The notes under the pieces: generated by a model
The model's input: the letters and a program-made list of their open reading frames with translations, nothing else
The model's database searches: none
Told to the model about the DNA's origin: nothing
Made by a program: the position numbers and the translations under genes
NCBI RefSeq assembly: GCF_000175935.2
Contig: NC_014837.1
Location: 3,038,001-3,102,000 of the forward strand
Origin: Pantoea sp. At-9b
Lineage (GTDB): Bacteria > Pseudomonadota > Gammaproteobacteria > Enterobacterales > Enterobacteriaceae
DNA: 64,000 bases
Direction of reading: 5' to 3'
Shown here: in pieces, positions 39,044 through 47,384 of the stretch
Layout: every line of letters begins with the position of its first letter
Numbering within the stretch: the first letter of the stretch is position 1

Positions 39044-39348
39044 GATCTCTCCTTATTTATGCTGTCCTGACTTTAACCTGTATCCCGGCGAGTGGCGCGA
39101 TAAATCACGCCGCTCGCGTTATTTTATTTTAATTGAGAACAACTATTATTTAGACTTGATTTTCAGACTAATCGGGTTATTATCATCAGGCATTCAGCTT
39201 ATTCCGATTGGTTTATATTCCTTTCTGACACTCACCCGCGCAATTTGAAATATTCAGAAATAGATCCAGAAATAACTCTACATTCGCTGCATCTTCGCTC
39301 CACTTTTCCACGGTAATCTGGCCTCATTGGAAAAGAGGAGGACTCTCC
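39044..39348. other. AT-rich intergenic region with one REP-like hairpin
   Basis: About 305 bases between the divergent SMP-30 gene and a small lipoprotein gene. A hairpin CGAGTGGCG/CGCCGCTCG (39089-39116) contains a copy of the GGCGCGATTTATC repeat also present near 61.7 kb. Bases 39120-39260 are strongly AT-rich. A good ribosome site (AGAGGAGGA) ends the region. I see no convincing gene or further operator. Confidence 0.6.
39089..39116. repeat. REP-like palindromic element, copy near SMP-30 gene
   Basis: The stretch reads CGAGTGGCGCGATAAATC then ACGCCGCTCG. In reverse complement it contains AGCGGCGTGATTTATCGCGCC, which differs at one position from the unit found twice at 61.64-61.72 kb. 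It can fold as a 9-bp hairpin with one G-T pair. Confidence 0.6.
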
Positions 39349-39516
39349 ATGAAAAAACTAATTAAAGTTGCGTCCGTTGTTGCCGTTGTCGCGATGTTGA
39401 GCGGTTGTATTATTGATGGCGGCCACGGGCGTGGACCTGGCTGGGGACCGCCGCATGGTGGCTGGCACGGCGGTGGCGGCTGGCATCATGGACCCGGCCC
39501 CGGCAGACACTGGTAA
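39349..39516 (+). CDS. Small Gly/His/Trp-rich lipoprotein
   Basis: A 55-residue open frame with a lipoprotein signal MKKLIKVASVVAVVAMLSGC, the lipobox LSGC putting the lipid on Cys20. The mature part is only 36 residues and is built of Gly, His, Trp and Pro (for example GHGRGPGWGPPHGGWHGGGG and WHHGPGPGRHW), with six histidines, so metal binding is plausible. A strong ribosome site AGAGGAGGA lies 6-8 bases before ATG, and a clear terminator follows 40 bases later. I do not recognise a named family. It is short but all gene signals agree. Confidence 0.78.
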   Translation: MKKLIKVASVVAVVAMLSGCIIDGGHGRGPGWGPPHGGWHGGGGWHHGPGPGRHW

Positions 39517-39555
39517 CCGGGCAAAGCTAACACACAGCAAATAATAAAAAAGAAA

Positions 39556-39587
39556 AAGGGCGGGAAATTATCCCGCCCTTATTTTTT
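39556..39587. terminator. Bidirectional terminator between two small lipoprotein genes
   Basis: AAGGGCGGGA (39556-39565) and TCCCGCCCTT (39571-39580) pair perfectly over 10 bp with loop AATTA. An A-run precedes and ATTTTTTA follows, so it serves both convergent genes. Confidence 0.9.
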
Positions 39588-39867
39588 AACTTTTCACCGC
39601 ATAATTGCATTGATACCAGGCTTTCTTTAGTCCTGGAATATGACTATCCTGGGCGGGCAACGCTTCAACTTTATCAAATCCGCGCTTGCTGCAATATTCT
39701 GCTAAATCCACTTCCATCGCATCTTTATTAAATGTCTGCGGATCGTAACGATACTGGACAGTATTTGAACTGGGATCTTCATCCACGCGTTCAAATCCCC
39801 CTGGATGGCTGACACTACAGCCAGATAGCATTAACAGCGCAATGGCACCCATTAACCCATTTTTCAT
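39586..39867 (-). CDS. Small predicted lipoprotein
   Basis: A 93-residue precursor beginning MKNGLMGAIALLMLSGC, with lipobox LSGC and lipid-acceptor Cys17. The mature 77 residues are polar and mixed in charge, with two more cysteines (AEYCSKRGFDKV and WYQCNYAV) that could form a disulfide. ATG 39867 has GAGGA about 9 bases upstream; a start 33 codons earlier gives no signal peptide and is rejected. It converges on the Gly/His-rich lipoprotein. No family is recognised and the function is unknown. Confidence 0.78.
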   Translation of the reverse strand: MKNGLMGAIALLMLSGCSVSHPGGFERVDEDPSSNTVQYRYDPQTFNKDAMEVDLAEYCSKRGFDKVEALPAQDSHIPGLKKAWYQCNYAVKS

Positions 39868-40089
39868 TGTGATGTCCTCATTTAGCGCCGCAGTGTAAAA
39901 GGCAGCGCTGCGCCTGGCTATAGGAATGGGGAGAGAAATATCTGAGCGGATCGAAGATTTTACCAATTAAATTGATAAAACCAAACGGCTATCCTTATCT
40001 CTTCTGCAGTGAGATACTTTTCTCAGACAAAACGAAGTCCACGCCACACCAGGTGAATAACTTAAGAGACTGACTGATTGTGACCTTAT

Positions 40090-40115
40090 GCCCGTGCTGA
40101 GCGGGCTTTTTTTTT
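40090..40115 (+). terminator. Orphan plus-strand intrinsic terminator
   Basis: GCCCG (40090-40094) and CGGGC (40102-40106) form a stem directly followed by nine T (40107-40115). Both flanking genes are on the minus strand, so no plus-strand gene is known to need it. Reading minus, no T-run follows. It may end an unannotated plus-strand RNA. An alternative fold AGCGGGC/GCCCGCT encloses the T-run. Confidence 0.6.
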
Positions 40116-40120
40116 GCCCG

Positions 40121-40924
40121 CTAACCGGTAAGACTGACCATTTTACGCAGAAGATTGGCCGCTTGTTTGTCAGGCAATGCGAGAATGCCGCTGTAGAGGT
40201 CAATCGACATCGCGCACATCGCCGAACGATCGACCGTGGTATCGGCCGGCATATTGAGCTGTTGCAGACGATCGCCCCATTTGCTGTACAGCGTCTCGAC
40301 GACTTTCTGCAAATCACGCTGTGCGGCCTGATTATCCAGCGGCTGTTCATCCCCGGTACTTTGTGCCAGCAACTCATCCAACGCCTGCGCATCACGCTGA
40401 TTCAGCTGTGGCGGGAGCAATTGCTGTAAATTGACGCCGCCGCTCACCTGCGGGTAGAGAAAACGGAAGCAGCTTTGCGCGTTCTGCTGTTGCAGCGCCT
40501 GCATCTCCTGGACGGAAACCGCGATGTAATTGAGGATGGCGCTATCACTGGCACGCACCAGGCGTTGGTTGACTAAATCGAGCAGCCAGCCGCGCATCTC
40601 ACCCAGCGCTTCATCCGGCGGCACCCCGGCCAGACGTTTATGCAGCAGCTCATGATTCAATAGCTGCCAAAGCGCCGGTTCCTGGGTTTTTAACAGACGA
40701 TAACCCGGAGCCTGGCTGAGCTGGTTTGCCACTTCGGTCGCCAGCGCCTGCCGCTGCTGACGAGGATGTAACCAGCTAAACCACAGCAGGTTAGCCAGCA
40801 GCACCGGCAACAGAAACAACAACACCCCCTGCCAGAGACGCAATGAGGTGGTACGCAACAACACAACGATGATCAGCGCCAGCAGCACAAACGCCGCCAG
40901 CGTAATAGGGAAAAGCGAGAGCAT
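40121..40924 (-). CDS. Uncharacterised membrane-anchored protein
   Basis: A 267-residue protein with two N-terminal membrane segments (about 3-25 and 30-50 from ATG 40924, MLSLFPITLAAFVLLALIIVVLL) and a long, Gln- and Leu-rich helical domain that is either cytoplasmic or periplasmic. It has the block PALWQLLNHELLHKRLAGVPPDEALGEMRGWL and a Cys pair in SCFRFLYP and AMCAMSIDLY. I do not recognise a family. The start lies 10 bases after the stop of the universal stress protein gene, so the two are likely co-expressed; a TTG start overlapping that gene is possible. Function unknown. Confidence 0.8.
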   Translation of the reverse strand: MLSLFPITLAAFVLLALIIVVLLRTTSLRLWQGVLLFLLPVLLANLLWFSWLHPRQQRQALATEVANQLSQAPGYRLLKTQEPALWQLLNHELLHKRLAGVPPDEALGEMRGWLLDLVNQRLVRASDSAILNYIAVSVQEMQALQQQNAQSCFRFLYPQVSGGVNLQQLLPPQLNQRDAQALDELLAQSTGDEQPLDNQAAQRDLQKVVETLYSKWGDRLQQLNMPADTTVDRSAMCAMSIDLYSGILALPDKQAANLLRKMVSLTG

Positions 40925-40934
40925 GGAGCGGTTA

Positions 40935-41387
40935 TTAATCCTTGCGAACGTCAATCAGAACCGGACAGTTGGCACGTTCAATCACGGCGGCACTGACCGA
41001 GCCTTTCAGCAGGCGGTTAAACGGTGAAAGATGGCGGCGTCCCATGATAATCATGCTGGCCTGCACCGCCGCCGACTGAGCAACAATGGTTTCCGCCGCT
41101 TCTCCGGCCAGAATCACCCCTTTTGCGGCCACCCCTGCGCGCAGAATGGGGGCCAGCGCATGGCGCACCACCATTTCAGCGGTATTTTGTTCATCTTTTG
41201 CCACCAGAAAATCATCCGGATCTTCCCCGGCATCGATTTCGATCGGCTGGTTACAGGAGGAATAGGCCGGGTCGATGCAGCACAACACCACCACCTGCGC
41301 CTGGTGCGCCAGGGCCTGTTCAATCGTCAGGGCGATCACTTTTTCCGCCACCGGAGAGTTATCAATGGCCATTAACAAGGTTTTCAT
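40935..41387 (-). CDS. Universal stress protein (UspA family)
   Basis: A 150-residue single-domain universal stress protein. It opens with the beta strand and loop MKTLLMAIDNSPVAEKVI, and the nucleotide-binding signature G-x2-x-x9-G-S appears as GRRHLSPFNRLLKGSVS before the last strand CPVLIDV. Such motif-bearing members usually bind ATP and respond to stress or growth arrest. It lies 6 bases after the IclR gene's end and just before the membrane protein gene, suggesting a three-gene minus-strand unit. The specific role is unknown. Confidence 0.88.
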   Translation of the reverse strand: MKTLLMAIDNSPVAEKVIALTIEQALAHQAQVVVLCCIDPAYSSCNQPIEIDAGEDPDDFLVAKDEQNTAEMVVRHALAPILRAGVAAKGVILAGEAAETIVAQSAAVQASMIIMGRRHLSPFNRLLKGSVSAAVIERANCPVLIDVRKD

Positions 41388-41393
41388 CAGTGC

Positions 41394-42179
41394 TTATCCT
41401 TCAACAGCGGTCATTTTGCCAATTTCGCGGGTCAACGCCTCTTTACACTTCAGGATTTCCTCACAATAACGCGCCTCATGTTTACGAAAACGCGCTGTTG
41501 GCACCAGCAGTGAGATAGAGAAGCGGCCAAATAAAGTGTCGATCGCCACCGCCATGGTTGAGATGCCCTCCAGCGTCTCACCACGGTCGTAGGAGAAACC
41601 GGTTTTGCGCACCTCGCCAATCAGCTCCAGCAGTTGCGGCAGCGTTTTGATGGTCATCTCCGTCAGCTCTTTATAGGCTTCGCCGACCATCACCCTGACA
41701 TCCTCATCGCTCTCCAGCGCCAGCAAGGCGCGACCGCCCGAGGTGCTGTACAGCGGCAGGTTCAGTCCCATGCGTGGCACCACGCGCAACTCGCGTGACG
41801 CCACCACATAATGGACGATAGCCAGTTGCGTACCACTGGCGCGCGCCAGTGAGACAGTTTCATTCGTCTCTGCGGAAAGTCGTTCGAGAAAAGGACGCAC
41901 CACTTCAACCACGTCACTGTGCACGCTGGAGATCAGCTTCAGCAGTGCCGGACCCAGCCGTAAACCGCCCGCGCCAGTGCTGCGCACCAGTTGCGCATTA
42001 TCCAATGCGGCGACGATACGTTGCACCGTAGAACGTGGCAAATCCACCGCCTGAGCAATCTCCCCCAGGCTCATACCGCCGGGGTGCTCACCCAATGCAT
42101 TTAGAATTTTTGCCGCGCGGGCAATGACCTGAATGCCGCCCGCTTTTTCATCCTCACGGCAGGAGGGAAGTTCAACCAT
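41394..42179 (-). CDS. IclR-family transcriptional regulator
   Basis: A 261-residue regulator with an N-terminal winged helix (about 18-80, with MSLGEIAQAVDLPRSTVQRIVAAL) and a C-terminal GAF-like ligand domain (about 95-255). ATG 42179 has AAGGA about 8 bases upstream and is preferred to a longer frame. It is divergent from the DHA2/HlyD efflux genes; two 19-bp repeats in the 147-base gap are likely its operators. IclR proteins commonly respond to aromatic or small organic acids, which might be the pump's substrates, but this is inference. Confidence 0.9.
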   Translation of the reverse strand: MVELPSCREDEKAGGIQVIARAAKILNALGEHPGGMSLGEIAQAVDLPRSTVQRIVAALDNAQLVRSTGAGGLRLGPALLKLISSVHSDVVEVVRPFLERLSAETNETVSLARASGTQLAIVHYVVASRELRVVPRMGLNLPLYSTSGGRALLALESDEDVRVMVGEAYKELTEMTIKTLPQLLELIGEVRKTGFSYDRGETLEGISTMAVAIDTLFGRFSISLLVPTARFRKHEARYCEEILKCKEALTREIGKMTAVEG

Positions 42180-42236
42180 AGTGCGATCCTTTGTGGCCTG
42201 CCTTACTTTAGCGCGATTAACCGCACTTTTACACCC

Positions 42237-42299
42237 TGTATCACATTGCAATACAACATACCGGGATGTAATATGTGAGCTGTATCACATCGCAATACA
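42237..42299. promoter_or_regulatory. Twin 19-bp IclR-type operators
   Basis: TGTATCACATTGCAATACA (42237-42255) and TGTATCACATCGCAATACA (42281-42299) differ at one base and lie 44 bp apart, four helical turns. Each is itself an imperfect palindrome (TGTAT...ATACA). Between them ACAT-ACCGGG-ATGT is a further inverted repeat. The positions fit cooperative binding of the divergent IclR protein over both promoters. Confidence 0.7.
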
Positions 42300-42326
42300 C
42301 TGCATCAACATAACGAGAAACCTGCT

Positions 42327-43928
42327 ATGAATGCCCAGCCCGTAGCGGCCCCGGCACCCCATCCTTTTACCCTGCGCCTTGCGCTCGGTCTGGTGGGTGT
42401 GCTGATTGCTGCACTGACCGCCGGTTTAAACGATCGCGTCACCGATATTGCGTTGGCGGATATCCGTGCGGCGATTGGCATCAGTTACGATCAGGGTAGC
42501 TGGATCATTTCGGCTTACCAGGCCGCCGAAGTGGCCGCGATGATGATTGCGCCCTGGTTTGCCGTCACCTTCTCGCTCCGCCGTTTTGCGCTTACCGTCT
42601 CGGCGGGTTTTATGATTACCGGCATCCTGCTGCCGCTGCTACCGAATGCCACCTTATTTATTACCTTGCGCGTTATCCAGGGCCTGTTCGGTGGCGCTCT
42701 GCCGCCGTTATTAATGACGGTCGCGCTGCGTTTCTTACCTCCGCCGATCAAACTGTATGGCCTCGGTGCTTATGCGCTGACGGCAACCTTCGGTCCCAAT
42801 CTTGCCGCTTCGCTGGCCGCCTTCTGGACCGATGATGTCAGCTGGATGTTCGTATTCTGGCAGGTGGTGCCCGCCATGCTGATCGCCATGTTACTGATTG
42901 GCTGGGGCCTGCCGCAGGACCCACTGCGTTTCGAGCGTTTTCAGCAGATGGATCTGTTCGGCATGCTTACCGGTTGCAGCGGTATGGCGTTGCTGATCCT
43001 GGCGCTAACGCAGGGCGAACGGCTGGACTGGCTCAGTTCGCCGTTAATCGTCGCGCTATTATTCAGTGCCGCCGCATTGCTGATTGTGTTCTTTATTAAT
43101 GAATGGTTTCACCCGTTGCCGTTGTTTAAGTTGCAGATGTTGCAACGCCACAACCTCGCGCACGGTCTGCTGGCTCTGGCCGGGGTGCTGATTCTGTCGC
43201 TTTCCGGTTCTGCCCTGCCCTCGGCGTATTTTGGTCAGATCGAAGGTTTCCGCACCCTGCAATTTGCTCCGCTGGCGCTGACGGTAGGTTTACCGCAGTT
43301 GTTAGTCGCACCATTGATTGCCGCGTTGTTGAATATCCGCTGGATTGATTGCCGCTGGATGTTAACCGCAGGCGTGGCATTGCTGGTGGCTTCGTGTTTG
43401 CTCGGTATGCAGATCACCACAGACTGGGGACGACAGAATTTTTGGCTGATACAAATTTTGCAGGCTTTTGGTCAGCCGATGGTGATTCTACCGGTGTTGA
43501 TGAGTGCCACCAGCGTGGTTGCGCCTCCGGAAGGCCCGTTCGCCTCGGCGATGTTTAATACCGTGCGCGGTTTTTCCAGCGTCGCCGCCAGCACGCTGGT
43601 GGAGTGGTTTATCAGCCATCGCGAACAGTTTCATTCCAATATTCTGATCGGCAATGCCGCCAGCCGCTCCTGGCTGATGACCGCACCCACCAGCGCGCAA
43701 GCCAGCAGCAGCTTCCCGCTCTTGCCGGATGGCAGCGCCAGCAGCAGTGAAAACCTCAGCGGCTTCGCCAGCCTGCTGAAGCACCAGGCGATGGTGCTGA
43801 GCCTGAGCGACAGCTATCTGATGCTGATTGGCTTCGCCGCACTGCTTCTGCTGCTCACCGCCTGGCTGCCAAAACGTGTCTGGCCGCCACAAACCCTGAT
43901 TCAACCTGTTACAAACACGTCGAGATAA
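42327..43928 (+). CDS. DHA2-family MFS efflux transporter (EmrB-like)
   Basis: A 533-residue major facilitator with about 14 predicted membrane segments, of the drug:H+ antiporter 2 group. The early motif LNDRVTDIALADIRAAIGISYDQGSWIISAYQAAEV is typical of EmrB-type proteins with a membrane-fusion partner. A long extramembrane loop near residue 450-480 is Ser-rich. It is followed after 5 bases by the HlyD gene, forming a two-gene pump that would work with an outer-membrane TolC-like channel. The IclR protein is the likely repressor. Substrate unknown. Confidence 0.9.
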   Translation: MNAQPVAAPAPHPFTLRLALGLVGVLIAALTAGLNDRVTDIALADIRAAIGISYDQGSWIISAYQAAEVAAMMIAPWFAVTFSLRRFALTVSAGFMITGILLPLLPNATLFITLRVIQGLFGGALPPLLMTVALRFLPPPIKLYGLGAYALTATFGPNLAASLAAFWTDDVSWMFVFWQVVPAMLIAMLLIGWGLPQDPLRFERFQQMDLFGMLTGCSGMALLILALTQGERLDWLSSPLIVALLFSAAALLIVFFINEWFHPLPLFKLQMLQRHNLAHGLLALAGVLILSLSGSALPSAYFGQIEGFRTLQFAPLALTVGLPQLLVAPLIAALLNIRWIDCRWMLTAGVALLVASCLLGMQITTDWGRQNFWLIQILQAFGQPMVILPVLMSATSVVAPPEGPFASAMFNTVRGFSSVAASTLVEWFISHREQFHSNILIGNAASRSWLMTAPTSAQASSSFPLLPDGSASSSENLSGFASLLKHQAMVLSLSDSYLMLIGFAALLLLLTAWLPKRVWPPQTLIQPVTNTSR

Positions 43929-43933
43929 CTGAT

Positions 43934-44962
43934 ATGCGTGCTTTTGCTCTGAAGAGAACGGTGCTGCTGAGCGCCTTACTGCTGCTGTTACTGATCATGG
44001 CCTTTTTTGTCTGGTCGGCGATGACCGGTAACGATCATCGAACGGATGATGCCTACGTCAATGCGGATTACACCCTGGTGGCACCGAAAGTCTCAGGTTA
44101 TATCGCCAGCGTGAATGTGCAGGATAACCAGCGCGTCAAAGCCGGTGAGCTGCTGGCAACGCTGGATGACCGCGATTATCGCGTGGCGCTGGAAACGGCC
44201 AAAGCCAATTTACAGGTCAGCGAGGCCAAACGTCTGAGCAGCCAGGCACAGCTGGAGCAGCAGCAATCCACTATTGATCAGGCCAAAGCCACGCTGGCGG
44301 CCAGCCAGGCTTCAGCGCAATACGCTGGACAGAGCGCAGCACGTTACGACAGCCTGTATAAAAGCGGCACCATCGCCGCCGATGAGCAGCAAAAAGCCAC
44401 GTCAACGCAGCGTTCCGCTGCCGCCACCGTCCGTCAGAGCGAAGCAGCGCTGGCTGCCGCCGTGAAGGAAGTCGGCGTGTTGCAGGCGGCGCTGCGTCAG
44501 GCAGAAGCGGATGTCACCGCCGCACAAGCCAGCGTCGATCAGGCGCAGCTCAATCTTTCCTATACGCGTATCGTCGCCCCGGTCGATGGCATGGTCGGTC
44601 AGCGCTCGGTACGACTGGGTGCCTATGTCACCGCCGGAACCCGTTTGCTGGCGGTGGTGCCGTTGCAGCAAACCTATATCACCGCCAACTATCTGGAAAC
44701 CCAGTTGACCGATGTGCGTGAGGGACAAAAGGTATTGGTGCGGGTGGATGCCTTGCCAGGCAAGACCTTTTCCGGCCATGTTGACAGCATTGCACCGGCC
44801 ACGGGTGCGACCTTTTCTGCCATTTCACCGGATAACGCCACCGGCAACTACACCAAGGTGGTTCAGCGTTTGCCGGTGAAAATCGTGCTGGATGCAAACC
44901 AGGCCGATCTGGCGCAATTACGCGTTGGGATGTCGGCGATCCCTGAGATTGAGGTGCGATAA
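43934..44962 (+). CDS. HlyD-family membrane fusion protein (EmrA-like)
   Basis: A 342-residue periplasmic adaptor partnering the preceding DHA2 pump. One N-terminal membrane segment (about 9-30) is followed by the biotinyl-lipoyl-like half motif TLVAPKVSGYIASVNVQDNQRVKAGELL, a long Ala/Gln-rich coiled-coil hairpin (about 95-200), the second lipoyl half with YTRIVAPVDGMVGQRSVRLGAYV, and a beta-barrel. This is the order expected for EmrA/HlyD proteins. The coiled-coil is of moderate length. Confidence 0.92.
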   Translation: MRAFALKRTVLLSALLLLLLIMAFFVWSAMTGNDHRTDDAYVNADYTLVAPKVSGYIASVNVQDNQRVKAGELLATLDDRDYRVALETAKANLQVSEAKRLSSQAQLEQQQSTIDQAKATLAASQASAQYAGQSAARYDSLYKSGTIAADEQQKATSTQRSAAATVRQSEAALAAAVKEVGVLQAALRQAEADVTAAQASVDQAQLNLSYTRIVAPVDGMVGQRSVRLGAYVTAGTRLLAVVPLQQTYITANYLETQLTDVREGQKVLVRVDALPGKTFSGHVDSIAPATGATFSAISPDNATGNYTKVVQRLPVKIVLDANQADLAQLRVGMSAIPEIEVR

Positions 44963-45163
44963 AAACGTGAGAAATATCTCAGAATGGATCTATTTCTTTT
45001 CGGAAAAATTACGCGTAAATTAGCGTTCGATCCTGTTCTGAGTTCGCTCTGAACGACCTGAGATGAAAGCGTGTAGCGGTGATGAACTCCACCTTTCTCT
45101 TATTCTGTCGCGTTACGCTGGTCTGGGATCACCATCGTCGTAAACGCTCAGAGGAGTTGTAGT

Positions 45164-45235
45164 GTGAAATACGCTTTGATGGGAATCTCTTTTTTCCTGT
45201 TAATCTGGGTCGGCACCTTCATGCTGATGCTCTAG
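45164..45235 (+). CDS. ypdK: Small membrane protein YpdK
   Basis: A 23-residue single-span membrane protein. The sequence starts (GTG) MKYALMGISFFLLIW and ends GTFMLML, aligning over its whole length with E. coli YpdK, which is also 23 residues and also next to alaC. GAGGAG lies 8-13 bases upstream. It is far below usual gene-finder size limits. The function of YpdK is unknown; in E. coli it is among small proteins shown to be made. A hairpin follows 11 bases after the stop. Confidence 0.85.
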   Translation: MKYALMGISFFLLIWVGTFMLML

Positions 45236-45245
45236 AATCACCAGG

Positions 45246-45269
45246 AGGGGCGACGGGATTGTCGCCCCT
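45246..45269. terminator. Hairpin between ypdK and alaC
   Basis: AGGGGCGAC (45246-45254) and GTCGCCCCT (45261-45269) pair perfectly over 9 bp with loop GGGATT. No T-run follows on either strand, so termination may be weak. The two flanking genes converge on it. Confidence 0.5.
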
Positions 45270-45280
45270 GACATCGAAGG

Positions 45281-46513
45281 CTATTCGTCTTCTGTGTTTT
45301 TCACGGTTCCGGGCAAAATCCCGTCGGCACGGAACATCGCTTTAATCCCCCGCACCGCCTGACGAATACGATCGCTGTTTTCAATCAACGCGAAACGCAC
45401 ATGGGTATCACCGTAATCACCAAACCCGATGCCCGGTGACACGCACACCTTCGCCTCCTGCAACAAGCGTTTGGCAAACTCCAGCGAACCAAGATGCGCG
45501 TAATGGTCAGGAATCTTCGCCCAGACATACATCGAGGCTTTCGGCATCTCTACCATCCACCCCGCTTCGTGCAACCCTTTGACCAGCACGTCACGGCGAC
45601 GCTTATATTGCTCGGCGATATCACGCACGCATTGCTGATCCCCTTCCAGCGCCGCGATTGCCGCCACCTGCAATGGGGTAAAGGTTCCGTAGTCGTGGTA
45701 ACTCTTGATGCGGGCCAGCGCCGAGACTAACTCTTTATTACCGACCATAAAGCCGATACGCCAGCCCGCCATGTTATAGCTTTTCGATAGGGTGAAGAAC
45801 TCAACCGCAACATCGCGGGCACCCGGCACCTGCATGATCGACGGCGCTTTCCAGCCATCATAGACAATGTCGGCGTAGGCGAGATCGTGGATCACCAATA
45901 CGTTGTACTGCTTCGCCAGGGCAATCACGCGCTCAAAGAAGTCCAGCTCAACACACTGCGCGGTCGGGTTGGACGGGAAACCAAGAATCATCATCTTCGG
46001 TTTCGGATAGCTTTCACGAATTGCACGTTCCAACTCGTTAAAGAAATCGACGCCCGCCACCAGCGGCACAGAACGGACCTGCGCCCCGGCGATCACCGCG
46101 CCGTAAATATGAATCGGGTAGCTGGGGTTCGGCACCAGCACGGTGTCGCCGTGGTCGAGGGTAGCCAGCATCAGGTGCGCCAGTCCCTCTTTCGAACCGA
46201 TGGTGACAATGGCTTCGGATTCAGGATCGATATCCACCTGATAACGGTCAGCGTACCAGCGCGAAATGGCCCGGCGCAGACGCGGAATCCCTTTCGAGGT
46301 GGAGTAGCCGTGGGTGTCCTCGCGTTGGGCCACCTGGCACAGTTTTTCTACGATATGTGGCGGCGTCGCGCCATCCGGGTTCCCCATCGAGAAATCGATG
46401 ATGTCTTCGCCGCGCCGACGCGCAGCCATCTTCAATTCAGCGGTGATGTTAAAAACGTAAGGGGGAAGGCGGTCAATACGAGAAAAACGACGGGGTGTGC
46501 TGTTATCAGCCAT
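45281..46513 (-). CDS. alaC: Alanine transaminase AlaC
   Basis: AlaC transfers the amino group from glutamate to pyruvate, making alanine. The 410-residue class I/II aminotransferase carries the PLP lysine in [15 protein letters not shown], the [13 protein letters not shown] segment and the Arg in HVRFALIE that binds the carboxylate. It matches E. coli AlaC (YfdZ) closely and sits beside ypdK and near ypdAB as there. Upstream, GGTCAC-TGCT-GTGACC (46560-46575) is a perfect 6-bp inverted repeat that could be an operator. It joins the pyruvate theme of ypdAB and yhjX. Confidence 0.94.
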   Translation of the reverse strand: MADNSTPRRFSRIDRLPPYVFNITAELKMAARRRGEDIIDFSMGNPDGATPPHIVEKLCQVAQREDTHGYSTSKGIPRLRRAISRWYADRYQVDIDPESEAIVTIGSKEGLAHLMLATLDHGDTVLVPNPSYPIHIYGAVIAGAQVRSVPLVAGVDFFNELERAIRESYPKPKMMILGFPSNPTAQCVELDFFERVIALAKQYNVLVIHDLAYADIVYDGWKAPSIMQVPGARDVAVEFFTLSKSYNMAGWRIGFMVGNKELVSALARIKSYHDYGTFTPLQVAAIAALEGDQQCVRDIAEQYKRRRDVLVKGLHEAGWMVEMPKASMYVWAKIPDHYAHLGSLEFAKRLLQEAKVCVSPGIGFGDYGDTHVRFALIENSDRIRQAVRGIKAMFRADGILPGTVKNTEDE

Positions 46514-46631
46514 GATGTCCTCTGGAGTACGTTAGCGCCCGGACCGTCCGAGCGACGTGGGTCACTGCTGTGACCGAATCAAGAACATAACGCGGCAATA
46601 ACGGGATTGTCGAGTGCCGAAGATAATTTTT

Positions 46632-47156
46632 TTATTGCTGTTGATTCAGACGACCGAGCACCCAATCGTTTACCCATTGACCATTTAGCAGATAATTATC
46701 TCGCAAAACCCCCTCCAGCACGAAATCATTCTTCTCCAGAATGCGTCGTGACGGCCAATTCCCCTCCACCACTAACGCTTTCAGCTTATGAAATTCGGCT
46801 TGCAGCAAAAATGTACAAAGTGCACCCAACGCTTCACTGCCGTACCCCTGACCGGTAAAGCGGTGCAACATCATATAACCGACCTCGGCCTGTCGATACG
46901 GTTCCCATTCCGGGTTACAACCAAACAAGCCAATGGCTTCGCCGGTTGCACGTAAGCGCGCTACCATGCACAGCATATGAAAGCTGCTGACCTGCCACGG
47001 AACAAGGCGCTCCGTAAAGCGCTGGCGAATATCCTCCTCATCGGGAATTTCACTCACCCAGGTCATGGTGGCGGCATCTTCGTGTACCGCTTTAAATATC
47101 TGCCAGTCTTCAGGCTGGAGGCGGTTAAGGATCAAACGAGCTGTGACTAATTGCAT
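46632..47156 (-). CDS. GNAT-family N-acetyltransferase (RimJ/RimL-like)
   Basis: A 174-residue acetyltransferase of the RimJ/RimL type. It begins MQLVTARLILNRLQPEDWQIF, typical of this group, has the acetyl-CoA loop FTGQGYGSEAL near residue 105, and ends with WPSRRILEKNDFVLEGVLRDN. ATG 47156 with GGAG upstream is chosen over an earlier start. Members acetylate protein N-termini, amino-acid analogues or small molecules; the substrate here is unknown. It lies alone between alaC and ypdA. Confidence 0.85.
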   Translation of the reverse strand: MQLVTARLILNRLQPEDWQIFKAVHEDAATMTWVSEIPDEEDIRQRFTERLVPWQVSSFHMLCMVARLRATGEAIGLFGCNPEWEPYRQAEVGYMMLHRFTGQGYGSEALGALCTFLLQAEFHKLKALVVEGNWPSRRILEKNDFVLEGVLRDNYLLNGQWVNDWVLGRLNQQQ

Positions 47157-47384
47157 GGCTGCGCTCCGAAAAAGGCTTAGGCCAACATAACAAACCGGGC
47201 CAATGACAACCAGTCTCACAGCAGGGAAAAACTAATCCTCTTTTTAGCAATCAACTTTTCCCCTTTTTGTTTTTTAGCCGATAAAAATTGATCCTGGCCA
47301 TAAGAAGTGTCTGAGGCCTGTCAGGGCGCTGGCGGATCGTGATCACATTTTTTATCATAGCCCTACCCCCTGGTTACCGACGAG

